NCBI GenBank assembly: GCA_964395915.1
Contig: CAYNDB010000077.1
Location: forward strand, 1 to 12,293
DNA length: 12,293 bases
Origin: CAYNDB01 sp964395915
GTDB lineage: Bacteria; Nitrospinota_A; UBA7883; JAJRTC01
Reading direction: 5' to 3'
Shown here: positions 1 to 7,905 of the stretch, one piece after another
Numbering within the stretch: the first letter of the stretch is position 1
Layout of the letters: every line of letters starts with the position of its first letter
Made by a program: the position numbers and the translations under genes
Notes under the pieces: generated by a model
Databases searched by the model: none
Told to the model about the DNA's origin: nothing
What the model saw: the letters and a program-made list of their open reading frames with translations, nothing else

Positions 1-2
1 TT

Positions 3-29
3 GTCATTCTGAGCAAAGCGAAGAATCTC
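3..29 (+). repeat. Dispersed intergenic repeat, forward copy
   Basis: This unit begins GTCATTCTGAG and ends GAAGAATCTC. The same unit recurs at 896-924, 933-965, 9535-9563, 12029-12055 and 12065-12092, always between genes. A degenerate copy in the opposite direction follows at about 54-74 (sharing GATTCACTTC with the one at 9506-9526), so this locus also looks like an inverted pair. I recognise the style as a short repeat common in intergenic DNA of many uncultivated bacteria; its function is unknown. Confidence 0.75.
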
Positions 30-82
30 AACCATCAATATTCTAAACGTCGTAAGATTCACTTCGTGTTTGACAGCGTGGC

Positions 83-99
83 GACTTTTTCAATAGCCT
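83..99. repeat. Possible remnant of an insertion-sequence end
   Basis: The string GACTTTTTCAATAGCCT resembles the 'GACTTTTTCAACAGCCT' type sequence often seen at or near ends of transposable elements in related genomes. No transposase, second end or target duplication is visible in the window, so this is only a weak remnant call made from memory of the motif. Confidence 0.25.
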
Positions 100-113
100 G
101 CCAAGTTGTCGGG

Positions 114-875
114 TCATCCCAGAGTCGCCAAATACGCCGCGATAATATCCCCGCCCCACAACAGCGATATCAATGCCGCAATGGCGAGAAACGGGCCGAA
201 CGGTATCCTGTCCTTCCTTCCCTTGCCAAACGCTATCATCGCTATTATCCCAACGACCGCGCCCAATATTGAAGCGAGAATTATAGTTAGCAACACAAGC
301 TTCCACCCGAGAAAAGCGCCGATACCGGCCATAAGCTTTATATCGCCGCCGCCCATCCCTCCCGGATACGCCATCGCAAGAAGATAAAATATCCCGCCGC
401 CGAGAACCGCGCCGATTAACGCGCCTTGAAAACCTATCGGAAGCATAGGTGAGATCGCCAGCCCTAATATGGTCCCGTATACCGTGATCTCATCCGGAAT
501 GATCTGGAAATCGAAATCTATAAAAGTAACCGCTATAAGCGCCCATACCAGAAGAAGGTAGAAAAGCGTTTCGGGAGTTATGCCAAATTCCCTCGCAACC
601 GCCCATGTCAACACGCCGGTTAAAAGCTCCACAAAAAAATATCGTGAGGAGATAGTAACGCCGCAATCCCTGCATTGCCCCATGAGAAGCGCCCAGCTAA
701 TAAGGGGGATGTTGTCCCAAGCGCGGACCGGGGAGCCGCATTCCGGGCAGTGGGAGCCGGGGCTGACGACAGAGATATTCATCGGCATGCGGTATATGAC
801 GACGTTTAAAAAACTGCCGACGCAAAGCCCGACTATAAATGTGTAAGCTTCAAAAAATAAGGGTGGTATGTTCAA
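114..875 (-). CDS. Type IV prepilin peptidase / N-methyltransferase (A24 family)
   Basis: Inner-membrane aspartyl protease that cleaves the leader of type IV prepilins or type II secretion pseudopilins and methylates the new N-terminus. The 253 residues hold the N-terminal hydrophobic segment with GSFLNVVIYR (20-29), then the zinc-binding pairs C43-P-E-C46 and C68-R-D-C71 of the methyltransferase half. The catalytic aspartates are D120 in the FIDFDFQIIPD stretch and D178 in the GGGDIKLM motif (GxGD type), and several membrane helices fill the C-terminal half. Length is normal for the bifunctional family. The start is TTG at 875 with no obvious Shine-Dalgarno sequence, so the exact N-terminus is uncertain. 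It lies 111 bp downstream of recX, separated by an inverted repeat pair. No pilin or secretion gene is in view, so pilD versus gspO cannot be decided. Confidence 0.93.
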   Translation of the reverse strand: MNIPPLFFEAYTFIVGLCVGSFLNVVIYRMPMNISVVSPGSHCPECGSPVRAWDNIPLISWALLMGQCRDCGVTISSRYFFVELLTGVLTWAVAREFGITPETLFYLLLVWALIAVTFIDFDFQIIPDEITVYGTILGLAISPMLPIGFQGALIGAVLGGGIFYLLAMAYPGGMGGGDIKLMAGIGAFLGWKLVLLTIILASILGAVVGIIAMIAFGKGRKDRIPFGPFLAIAALISLLWGGDIIAAYLATLG

Positions 876-895
876 TTTAATAAAAGAATGCCAAT

Positions 896-965
896 GAGAT
901 CCTTCGCCTTCGGCTCAGAATGACACATAGCTGTCATTCTGAGGAACATATGCGACGAAGAATCT
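896..965. repeat. Inverted pair of the GTCATTCTGAG repeat
   Basis: A reverse copy (896-924) and a forward copy (933-965) face each other. Their inner ends give a perfect 12-bp inverted repeat, CTCAGAATGACA at 914-925 and TGTCATTCTGAG at 932-943, with a 6-nt loop. It lies between recX and the prepilin peptidase gene and could fold in RNA of either strand. There is no T-run after the stem, so it is not a standard intrinsic terminator. Confidence 0.85.
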
Positions 966-986
966 ACACAATTCCAAAAAATATAA

Positions 987-1472
987 TTAATCCCTATCTA
1001 CCAACTCTTCCAGTTTTTCAAACGCGATTCCTCTGGCCGTCTCGCCTGAAAATCCGCGGCGAACAAGGTGGTCGTACAACTTGCGGCGCATCGATTTTTT
1101 ATCCAGTCCCCGCTTGAACGTCCGCGCCTTTTTCCTCGCCGCCTCCATCGCAACACGCCATTCGCCATCGTCGGCTCCATACTGAGCTTCCAGCGCTTTT
1201 TCTATTATCTCATCGCCGAAACCTTTGCGCATAAGGTCTATTCTAAGCCTTTGCGGACCGATACGCATCTTTTTAACTCTTGCGTTGGCGAAACCCAGGC
1301 AATAACGGATATCGTCGATATAACCACGTTCGACGAGCCGTTCGATAGTTTTATCGATATCGGCTTTGTCGAACTGTTTGGCCCGAAGTTTTACGCGCAG
1401 TTCATGGGCGGAGTGGTCGCGCCGGGAAAGGTATCTGTACGCCTGGGCTAAACAGGACGGCTTTTCAGCCAT
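987..1472 (-). CDS. recX: RecX, regulatory protein of RecA
   Basis: RecX binds RecA filaments and limits recombinase and coprotease activity. The roughly 161-residue protein is rich in Arg and Lys and shows the repeated three-helix pattern of the family: AYRYLSRRDHSAHELRVKL near the start, then FDKADIDKTIERLVERGYID, then RIGPQRLRIDLMRKGF, and a last repeat near YDHLVRRGF. It sits 20 bp after the recA stop in the same direction, which is the classic arrangement and implies co-transcription. I chose the ATG at 1472; a GTG two codons upstream (1478) is equally possible because neither has a convincing ribosome site. Function follows from family plus context; the assignment is secure. Confidence 0.93.
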   Translation of the reverse strand: MAEKPSCLAQAYRYLSRRDHSAHELRVKLRAKQFDKADIDKTIERLVERGYIDDIRYCLGFANARVKKMRIGPQRLRIDLMRKGFGDEIIEKALEAQYGADDGEWRVAMEAARKKARTFKRGLDKKSMRRKLYDHLVRRGFSGETARGIAFEKLEELVDRD

Positions 1473-1492
1473 GACCACAGTATAAACTTGCG

Positions 1493-2554
1493 TTACGCTT
1501 CGACTACTTCGACAGTGGGCTTCTTCGGGGCCACGGGAGGTTCCTCGGCGAGAGGTAGGCCCATTTTCTCCCGTAGCTTGTTTTCAAGCTCGAACGCAGT
1601 TTCCGGATAGTCACGCATAAACTTTTTGGCGTTCTCTTTCCCCTGCCCTATTCGCTCCTCGCCATAGGAATACCAGGCTCCAGATTTTTGCACGAAGCCA
1701 TGCTCCACACCGAGGTCGATAAGATCGCCCTCCTTGGAGATACCTTCGCCATACACCATATCGACCTCAGCGTTACGAAACGGAGGGGCCAGCTTGTTTT
1801 TCACAATCTTGACGCGTGTCCTGTTTCCGACAGGCTCTCCCTGATCCTTAATCGTCGCGATTCTGCGAATATCGATACGAACGGAGGAATAAAACTTGAG
1901 AGCGTTTCCACCCGTCGTGGTTTCCGGATTGCCGAAAGTGACGCCAATCTTCTGGCGAAGCTGGTTGATGAATATAAGACAGGTTTTCGACTTTGATATG
2001 ATAGCGGTAAGTTTGCGCAACGCCTGGCTCATCAGACGCGCCTGCAACCCCATCTGGGCATCGCCCATATCGCCTTCAAGCTCCGATTTCGGCACAAGGG
2101 CCGCAACCGAATCCACAACTATAACGTCTATCGCGCCGGAGCGCACAAGCGTCTCCGCAATCTCAAGCGCCTGCTCTCCGTTATCCGGCTGGGAGATTAT
2201 CAGGTTGTCTATATCGACACCAAGGTTATTGGCGTATGAAGGGTCGAAAGCGTGCTCTGCGTCTATAAAAGCCGCATGCCCGCCCATTTTTTGCGCTTCT
2301 GCGATTATATGCAGGGTCAACGTCGTTTTACCTGAGGATTCCGGCCCGAATATTTCCACAACACGCCCTCTTGGCGCCCCACCAATACCGAGAGCGGCGT
2401 CGACCGATAAAGACCCTGTGGAAATAACGCCTATAGGCTCACTGAGGTTGGAATCATCGCCAAGACGCATGATGGCGCCTTTCCCGAACTGTCTTTCAAT
2501 CTGCGTAAATGCGTTCTCCAACGCCCTTTTTTTATCGTTATTTTCCCTGGCCAT
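1493..2554 (-). CDS. recA: Recombinase RecA
   Basis: ATP-dependent DNA strand-exchange protein that also triggers LexA self-cleavage in the SOS response. The 353 residues match the family's normal length. Visible signatures are the Walker A motif GPESSGKT (70-77), the Walker B strand VIVVD ending at D148, the ALRKLTAIISKSKT region near 178-191, and the DNA-binding L2 loop NQLRQKIGVTFGNPETTTGG (197-216). The C-terminus carries the usual Pro- and Glu-rich tail. The ATG at 2554 has a strong ribosome site, AAAGGAG, 6 nt upstream. A promoter and a dyad are recognisable in front of it, and recX follows immediately. No inteins or disruptions are seen. Confidence 0.99.
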   Translation of the reverse strand: MARENNDKKRALENAFTQIERQFGKGAIMRLGDDSNLSEPIGVISTGSLSVDAALGIGGAPRGRVVEIFGPESSGKTTLTLHIIAEAQKMGGHAAFIDAEHAFDPSYANNLGVDIDNLIISQPDNGEQALEIAETLVRSGAIDVIVVDSVAALVPKSELEGDMGDAQMGLQARLMSQALRKLTAIISKSKTCLIFINQLRQKIGVTFGNPETTTGGNALKFYSSVRIDIRRIATIKDQGEPVGNRTRVKIVKNKLAPPFRNAEVDMVYGEGISKEGDLIDLGVEHGFVQKSGAWYSYGEERIGQGKENAKKFMRDYPETAFELENKLREKMGLPLAEEPPVAPKKPTVEVVEA

Positions 2555-2578
2555 CGGCTCTCCTTTTAGGCTGTTCAG

Positions 2579-2596
2579 GTTAATATTTTCGTTAAC
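2579..2596. promoter_or_regulatory. Candidate operator (SOS-like dyad) in the recA leader
   Basis: On the minus strand the sequence reads GTTAA-N8-TTAAC, a perfect 5-bp inverted repeat with the same N8 spacing as the E. coli LexA box CTGT-N8-ACAG, though the half-sites differ. It sits just downstream of the predicted -10 box, covering or close to the transcription start, where a repressor would block initiation. Another GTTAAC lies upstream at 2659-2664. LexA binding is inferred; lexA is not in the window. Confidence 0.35.
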
Positions 2597-2604
2597 TGGG
2601 CTTA

Positions 2605-2632
2605 ATTATATCGGAACAATCCTAAAAGTAAA
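2605..2632 (-). promoter_or_regulatory. Sigma-70 promoter of recA
   Basis: On the minus strand a perfect -10 box TATAAT (2610-2605) is preceded, after a 16-bp spacer, by a -35 box TTTACT (2632-2627). Transcription would start near 2598, giving a leader of about 45 nt before the recA ATG. The surrounding 150 bp are strongly AT-rich, as expected of a promoter region. Confidence 0.65.
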
Positions 2633-2699
2633 CGAAAAAAAAGCAAAAATGACGAACAGTTAACAATTACAAAAGGTTACATATAATTTACCCTTATAA

Positions 2700-2735
2700 T
2701 AGCAAGAAAAAAGGTATGATACCTACTATTTTTTT
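2700..2735 (-). terminator. Possible terminator of the histidine kinase gene
   Basis: A 13-bp palindrome AGGTAT-G-ATACCT (2712-2724) is flanked by A and T runs. Read on the minus strand it is followed at once by six T residues, a shape compatible with a short, weak intrinsic terminator about 60 nt after the kinase stop codon. It is nearly symmetrical, so it could also work on the other strand or be a protein-binding site. Confidence 0.4.
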
Positions 2736-2781
2736 GTGATATTCAACTTACCGGCAGTCTGGAAATAAAATCTCTCTAAAA

Positions 2782-4653
2782 TCAAACAGGCTCTTTACAA
2801 CGCGTAAATTTCAGCCTTGCAATTGAGCCTTTGCCTGGCTCTGATTCTATGACAAGGGAGCCATTGTTAAGTGAAGTAATCTCCTCGCAAATGGAGAGGC
2901 CAAGGCCCGTGCCGCGTTCTCCGGCTGTTCCGAACGTGGATACTTTTTCCGACAGATCAAATATTTTCTCAAGGCGTTCAGCGTCCATCCCCACGCCATT
3001 GTCTTGAACCACGATCTCGACATTTTCACCATCGCTTACAGCGCCAAGTGTTACTTTGCCTCCAGTCTCGGTGAACTTTATGGCGTTCGATAACAAGTTG
3101 TTAACTACCTGGATCATCTTTTCCATATCTACGTTGAGCCATATATCCTCGCTACGGTTCACGACAATCTTTATTCCTTTATCCTTCGCCATCTGTTTCA
3201 GCATCAACACGCTCTCTTTTATGATATCCCCGGCCTTGGCTGGACCTCGCTTTATCTCCATGGCGCCTCTCTGGATCCGGGAAATATCTATCAAATCCTC
3301 AACAAGCTTCAACTGATGCAAAATAGATTTTCTGAGTGTTTCAAGTATATTTTGTTGCCTCTCCGTAAGTGGTTCCTTTTTACTGTCGAGCATCAGGTTT
3401 ACAAGACCGATGTTTGAGGTTAAAGGAGATCTTAGGTCGTGCGAGATGAACGAGAACATCTTGTCCTTGAAATCGTCCAGCGCTTTCAGTTGACGGGTCT
3501 GATTGCGCAACGCCATCAATACCTTTTTATGTTTTGAAATATCGCTTATGGCGGCGGTAAAAAAGCTGTCACCGTAAGATTCAGATTCTATTATTGTCTC
3601 TTCGATTCTTATTTCAACAGGAAATACTGTTCCGTCCTTCCTCAAGCCTTCCATCTCAACCCGTTTTCCTAATATACTGGGCTTCCCGGTTTTGATGTAC
3701 CTTTTCATGCCGACCTCATGATCCGCCCTGAATCTCTCTGGTATAAGTATCTTGATATCAAGACCAATCAGTTCATCTTCCGAATAGCCGAAAATATTAG
3801 ATACTTCCCTGTTAATGAAACGTATGCGGGAATCGCGCCCGATAACTATGACGCCTTCTCCTACAGTATTGAGTATTGCGCTGTTACGCTGCTCGGAAAG
3901 TCTGAGATTCTCCTCGGATATTTTCGCCTTGGTCACATTCTGTTTTACGGAGACGAAATTCGTAATGACACCCCGCTCATCCTTTATCGGCGAGATGGAT
4001 GCGTGGTCGTAATAGATAGAGCCGTTCTTGCGCTTATTGATGAACTCTCCAGTCCAGACTTCGCCAGACATGATTGTTTCCCAGAGGTCTTCGTAAAACA
4101 TTTTGTCATGTTTTCCGCTTTTCAGTAAACGCGGATTAGAGCCTATGACCTCTACTCTTGAATAACCGGAAATTTTTTCAAAGGCCTGGTTCACATACAA
4201 GATAGTCCCATCCACATCTGTTATGACGATAGCTTCGTACGCATTTTCTATCGCCGCTCTAAACCTTGCCGAATCTTCACGCAGCTTCAGCGACTGCGGT
4301 CGATCGTCGATCACTATAAGATATCCGCCGTTTCCGTTTACATCTTTTTCACGGGAGATAGAATAAAAAATATGACGCTCCAAGCCATTTACCACAATCC
4401 TCGTAATGCCGGAGCGCTCCGCGGAAGAGCCCAGCGCTTTATCCGGGTCGTGTATAGGAACGCTATCGGCGGGAATAAACGGAATTGATATTTCAGACCA
4501 TTTGCGGCCTATGACAGGGCTGTCGAGATTAAACAACTGTTCAACAGCAGGGGTGGCGGCGACAATACAAAGGTCGCCGTCGGCTACAACGATGCTTTCC
4601 TTTATAAACCGTAAAACGGAATCAGCCACTTGCGCACCTAAACTGAGATTCAA
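2782..4653 (-). CDS. Multi-PAS sensor histidine kinase, soluble
   Basis: Sensor kinase that autophosphorylates on histidine and would pass the phosphate to a response regulator. Of its 623 residues, 1-120 resemble a degenerate PAS domain. A PAS/PAC module spans about 131-245 (YVNQAFEKISGYSRVEVIG), and a second about 255-378 (FINREVSNIFGYSEDELIG). The HisKA domain follows with phospho-acceptor H405 in SFISHDLRSPL. The HATPase domain has the N box around N523 (NNLLSNAIKF), the G1 box DNGVGMD (551-557) and the G2 box GTGLGLSI (581-588). There is no membrane segment, so it should sense a cytoplasmic signal such as redox or a ligand. No receiver domain or response regulator is nearby, making it an orphan. 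The TTG start at 4653 lacks a ribosome site; a GTG at 4629 is an alternative. Confidence 0.93.
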   Translation of the reverse strand: MNLSLGAQVADSVLRFIKESIVVADGDLCIVAATPAVEQLFNLDSPVIGRKWSEISIPFIPADSVPIHDPDKALGSSAERSGITRIVVNGLERHIFYSISREKDVNGNGGYLIVIDDRPQSLKLREDSARFRAAIENAYEAIVITDVDGTILYVNQAFEKISGYSRVEVIGSNPRLLKSGKHDKMFYEDLWETIMSGEVWTGEFINKRKNGSIYYDHASISPIKDERGVITNFVSVKQNVTKAKISEENLRLSEQRNSAILNTVGEGVIVIGRDSRIRFINREVSNIFGYSEDELIGLDIKILIPERFRADHEVGMKRYIKTGKPSILGKRVEMEGLRKDGTVFPVEIRIEETIIESESYGDSFFTAAISDISKHKKVLMALRNQTRQLKALDDFKDKMFSFISHDLRSPLTSNIGLVNLMLDSKKEPLTERQQNILETLRKSILHQLKLVEDLIDISRIQRGAMEIKRGPAKAGDIIKESVLMLKQMAKDKGIKIVVNRSEDIWLNVDMEKMIQVVNNLLSNAIKFTETGGKVTLGAVSDGENVEIVVQDNGVGMDAERLEKIFDLSEKVSTFGTAGERGTGLGLSICEEITSLNNGSLVIESEPGKGSIARLKFTRCKEPV

Positions 4654-4716
4654 CAGGACAAGTCAGTTTATCATATAAGCGCAGTAGCGGCTTATAACCC
4701 TCTATGGGAAATAGAG

Positions 4717-4755
4717 AGATTAAAATAACCGCCGGTCGTTATGCCCGACGGTTAT
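4717..4755 (-). terminator. Intrinsic terminator of the aconitase-mdh unit
   Basis: On the minus strand, 18 nt after the mdh stop, an 11-bp stem forms between 4755-4745 and 4735-4725, with one G-U wobble and a 9-nt loop. It is followed directly by TTTTAAT. This is a textbook Rho-independent terminator and closes the aconitase-mdh transcript before the kinase gene. A second small hairpin (CTCTAT and ATAGAG arms) lies just beyond, around 4700-4717. Confidence 0.82.
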
Positions 4756-4773
4756 GCTCAGATTAAAACCAAA

Positions 4774-5703
4774 CTAAATGTTGAGATGGGCTAACGATTC
4801 CTTGACGGCCTGAGCCGATTTCTGGAGCGCGGCGTTCTCCTCGTCGGTGAGAGGCAGCTCGATGACCTTCTCCACACCAGACCAGTTGAGCATGACAGGA
4901 ACACCCATGAACAATCCGTCAAGTCCGTATTCACCTTCGAGATAGGCGGCCGCAGGTATGATACGGTTCTTTTCCAGGATGATCGATTCCGCCATATTCA
5001 CAACCGAAGACGCAGGCGCGTAATATGCGGAGCTGGTTTTGAGCAGGCTGACTATTTCTCCACCACCTTTACGGGTTCTGGCCACAATCTCATCGATTTT
5101 ATCTTTTGATAGCAGTTCAGTAATTGGTATACCGGCGACAGAAGAGAAACGCGGCATCGGAACCATATCATCTCCGTGAAGACCGAACACTGTCGCATGA
5201 ACGTCTTCATTGGATACTCCAAGCTCCATCGCTATAAATGAGCGAAAGCGTGTTGAATCTAGCACACCAGCCATGCCGACGATACGGTGTTTGTCGAGCC
5301 CGGAAGCCTGCTTCGCCACCCATGCCATGGTATCGAGCGGGTTGGTGACAACGATCATGAAACAGTCCGGCGAATATTTCGTGGCCTGTTCAGCGCATGA
5401 TTTGACGATCATGGCGTTTTTGTCACGCAAATCCTCACGAGTCATGCCAGGCTTACGCGCAAGGCCGGCTGTTATCACAACGATATCGGATCCTGCGGTA
5501 TCTTCATAATCGTTGGTTCCAACTACTTTTGAATCAAACCCCTCCAGCGGGGCGGACTCCGTAATATCGAGAGCCTTCCCTTGCGGCAACCCTTCAACCA
5601 CGTCAATAATATGGATATGCCCCAGCTTTTTATATGCCAGGAGTTGAGCGCATGTCGCGCCGACGTGACCTGCTCCTATAACGGTAATCTTTTTTTTAGC
5701 CAT
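4774..5703 (-). CDS. mdh: Malate dehydrogenase (NAD-dependent, LDH-like type)
   Basis: Interconverts malate and oxaloacetate with NAD in the TCA cycle. The 309 residues start with the Rossmann motif GAGHVG (10-15) and the NAD-selecting aspartate D34 (HIIDVVEG). The substrate loop RKPGMTRED (83-91) begins with Arg where lactate dehydrogenases have Gln, which marks malate specificity. TNPLD (120-124), the catalytic D149 and R152 in LDSTR and the catalytic H176 in LHGDD are all present. Length matches the tetrameric LDH-like MDH group rather than the dimeric group. The ATG at 5703 has AAAGGA 7 nt upstream. It follows aconitase after 70 bp in the same direction and ends at a strong terminator, so the two probably share a transcript. 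Confidence 0.97.
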   Translation of the reverse strand: MAKKKITVIGAGHVGATCAQLLAYKKLGHIHIIDVVEGLPQGKALDITESAPLEGFDSKVVGTNDYEDTAGSDIVVITAGLARKPGMTREDLRDKNAMIVKSCAEQATKYSPDCFMIVVTNPLDTMAWVAKQASGLDKHRIVGMAGVLDSTRFRSFIAMELGVSNEDVHATVFGLHGDDMVPMPRFSSVAGIPITELLSKDKIDEIVARTRKGGGEIVSLLKTSSAYYAPASSVVNMAESIILEKNRIIPAAAYLEGEYGLDGLFMGVPVMLNWSGVEKVIELPLTDEENAALQKSAQAVKESLAHLNI

Positions 5704-5778
5704 AATTAAATCCTTTATCGCCTATTATGTTTTCAATACTATACTTCGTTAAATATCCAACCAAAATATCGATAAGCC

Positions 5779-7704
5779 TTAAGCATTGGCGGCCGCGTAA
5801 CCAAGCTTGCCACCAGCGGCCAATACCTCGAGATCTTTACCGCCCATTGGATGTGTCACCTTGATATCAATACCCTTGGTCTTGTTATGAAGACCGATTT
5901 TGCCATCTGTAACGCCTGATAAGTCCACCACAAGCTTATCACCCTGGTCGATCTTTTTGAAATCGGATTCTTTTGCAAACGTCAGCGGAACTATGCCGAA
6001 GTTTATCAGGTTTGCCACATGTATCCTGGCGAACGATTTGACGATGACAGCCTTGACCCCTAAATACTTCGGCGCAATAGCCGCATGCTCGCGGGAAGAG
6101 CCTTGGCCATAGTTGGTTCCGCCTATAATGAACCCTCCGCCAGCGGACTTTGCCCTCTCGGGGAAAGACGTATCGACGCTTTCAAACACAAACTTGGATA
6201 TCTCCGGCACATTGGAGCGCAACGGCAAAATCCTTGCGCCCGCCGGCATGATGTCGTCTGTCGTGATATTGTCCCCGGTTTTCAATAACACAGAGCCTGT
6301 CAGAGTTTTCGGCAACTTGTCGAAATCCGGCAACGGAGCGATATTCGGTCCGCGAAGAATTTCTATTTTCGCGGACTTCGCCAGCGTAGTCGGTGAGATT
6401 ACCATGTTGTCGTTCACTTCAAACTTTTTCGGTAACGATACTCGGACAGGTTTCATTTTCAGTTTTCGTGGGTCGGTCATTTTGCCGGTCAACGCGCACG
6501 CCGCGGCGGTCTCCGGGCTGACAAGATAAACACCTGCGTCCTTAACGCCGGAGCGGCCCTTGAAATTTCTGTTAAACGTACGGACCGAAATCCCTTCACT
6601 ATTAGGCGCCGCGCCCATACCGATGCACGGCCCGCAGGCTGATTCCAATATTCTCGCGCCTGCCGCTATCATCCAGGAAAGAGCCCCGGAGTCTGACATC
6701 ATCTTGAACACCTGCTTGCTACCGGGTGAGATCATTAGCGAAAGATCGGGGCTGATCGTTTTTCCTTTAAGCATTTTGGCTACAACCATTAGGTCGCGAT
6801 AGGAGGAGTTTGTGCAAGAGCCTATGGCGACCTGTGATACTTGTAACCCTTTAAGCTTCTGAACTGTTGTAACGTTATCAGGCATATGTGGCTTAGCGAC
6901 CATTGGAATAAGCTTGTCGAGATTAATGACGATCTGTTCGTCATACTTGCAGCTCTTATCGGCCTTAAGCTCCACCCAGTCTCCTGCCCTGCCCTGCGCT
7001 TTTAAAAACTCCAATGTTTTCTTGTCGCTAGGGAATATGGATGTTGTAGCCCCAAGCTCGGCGCCCATATTCGTAATGGTGGCCCTGTCCGGGACACTTA
7101 AGGACTTGAGAGCCGGTCCACTGTATTCGACGACTTTACCGACTCCGCCTTTAACCGTAAGTCTGCGCAGGACTTCCAGAATAATGTCTTTAGCCGATAC
7201 GAAAGGCTGAAGCTTGCCTTCAAGACGGATATTTAGGACTTCAGGACATGTAAGCTCGAACGGTTTTCCCGCCATCGCCATGGCCACATCCAGCCCTCCC
7301 GCTCCGATGGAGATCATTCCAAGACCGCCTTGTGTCGGTGTGTGGCTGTCGGACCCTAAAAGTGTCTGCCCTGGCGCGCCGAACCGCTCCAGATGCACCT
7401 GATGGCAAATACCGTTGCCCGGACGCGAGAAATGAATCCCGTATTTCGCCGCAATAGACTGCAAATAGCGATGATCGTCAGCGTTTTTAAAATCGGTCTG
7501 CAAAGTGTTGTGGTCAACATATGAAACAGACAGCTTGGTTTTCACTCTCGGAATACCGAGGGCTTCAAACTCAAGATACGCCATTGTGCCGGTGGCGTCC
7601 TGCGTTAATGTCTGGTCTATTACGATAGAAATCTTTTCTCCCGGCGTAAGTTCTCCGTCAACAAGGTGGCTCTTTAATATTTTCTGTGTAAGGTTCAGTC
7701 CCAT
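5779..7704 (-). CDS. Aconitate hydratase (short, Aquifex-like type)
   Basis: Isomerises citrate to isocitrate through cis-aconitate using a [4Fe-4S] cluster. Counted from the ATG at 7704 the protein has 641 residues, which is much shorter than AcnA or AcnB of E. coli (near 890 and 865) and fits the small Aquifex-type group. Cluster cysteines are C297 in IGSCTNSSYRDL and C357 and C360 in ACGPCIGMG. The substrate-binding GSDSHTPT is near 117-124. The C-terminal swivel domain begins around GSVLLKTGDNITTDDI and contains YGQGSSREHAA. A TTG five codons further upstream (7719) extends the frame, but GGA before the ATG makes 7704 the better start. A TTGACA promoter precedes it. Homoaconitase or isopropylmalate isomerase is unlikely given full domain content and the mdh neighbour. 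Confidence 0.95.
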   Translation of the reverse strand: MGLNLTQKILKSHLVDGELTPGEKISIVIDQTLTQDATGTMAYLEFEALGIPRVKTKLSVSYVDHNTLQTDFKNADDHRYLQSIAAKYGIHFSRPGNGICHQVHLERFGAPGQTLLGSDSHTPTQGGLGMISIGAGGLDVAMAMAGKPFELTCPEVLNIRLEGKLQPFVSAKDIILEVLRRLTVKGGVGKVVEYSGPALKSLSVPDRATITNMGAELGATTSIFPSDKKTLEFLKAQGRAGDWVELKADKSCKYDEQIVINLDKLIPMVAKPHMPDNVTTVQKLKGLQVSQVAIGSCTNSSYRDLMVVAKMLKGKTISPDLSLMISPGSKQVFKMMSDSGALSWMIAAGARILESACGPCIGMGAAPNSEGISVRTFNRNFKGRSGVKDAGVYLVSPETAAACALTGKMTDPRKLKMKPVRVSLPKKFEVNDNMVISPTTLAKSAKIEILRGPNIAPLPDFDKLPKTLTGSVLLKTGDNITTDDIMPAGARILPLRSNVPEISKFVFESVDTSFPERAKSAGGGFIIGGTNYGQGSSREHAAIAPKYLGVKAVIVKSFARIHVANLINFGIVPLTFAKESDFKKIDQGDKLVVDLSGVTDGKIGLHNKTKGIDIKVTHPMGGKDLEVLAAGGKLGYAAANA

Positions 7705-7779
7705 AACCGCAGTTTCCAATAAGTTTGTTCATGTGATAACCAGTTATACGCATGTTCAATAGCCGAACGGCGAAGTTGA

Positions 7780-7808
7780 ATTTTGTTTTATTTACGCTAT
7801 GGTGTCAA
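7780..7808 (-). promoter_or_regulatory. Sigma-70 promoter of the aconitase-mdh unit
   Basis: On the minus strand a perfect -35 TTGACA (7808-7803) is followed after 17 bp by CAAAAT (7785-7780), matching four of six -10 positions. Start of transcription would be near 7773, leaving a leader of about 70 nt with a small GCCG/CGGC dyad at 7762-7771. Confidence 0.5.
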
Positions 7809-7825
7809 GTTTATTTGTTAAGATT

Positions 7826-7890
7826 TCCCTCCCCCCTGAATGGGGGAGGCGCAGGTGGGGATAAAGAATATCACCCCGCGCGCCTGACGC
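7826..7890. repeat. GC-rich intergenic repeat with hairpin
   Basis: CCTCCCCC (7828-7835) and GGGGGAGG (7842-7849) form a perfect 8-bp stem with a 6-nt loop, followed by GCAGGTGGGG and, further on, CACCCCGCGCGCCTG. The pattern resembles a widespread dispersed repeat of the form CCCTCCCCC...GGGGGAGGG...GGTGGGG in uncultivated bacteria. There is no T-run on either strand, so this is not a canonical terminator. It lies between the M23 lipoprotein gene and the aconitase promoter. Confidence 0.55.
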
Positions 7891-7905
7891 AGTATCCCGT
7901 CGCCA

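Noticed and set aside
914..943. Perfect 12-bp hairpin considered as the recX terminator
   Set aside because: No T-run follows the stem on the minus strand; it is better explained as the meeting point of two repeat copies.
3..965. Repeats considered as a CRISPR array
   Set aside because: Copies are in both orientations, far apart and at different loci, with no regular spacers and no cas genes.
1896..2663. Long plus-strand open frame (255 codons) opposite recA
   Set aside because: It is the antisense shadow of recA; it has no recognisable domain, no ribosome site, and the recA reading frame explains the sequence fully.
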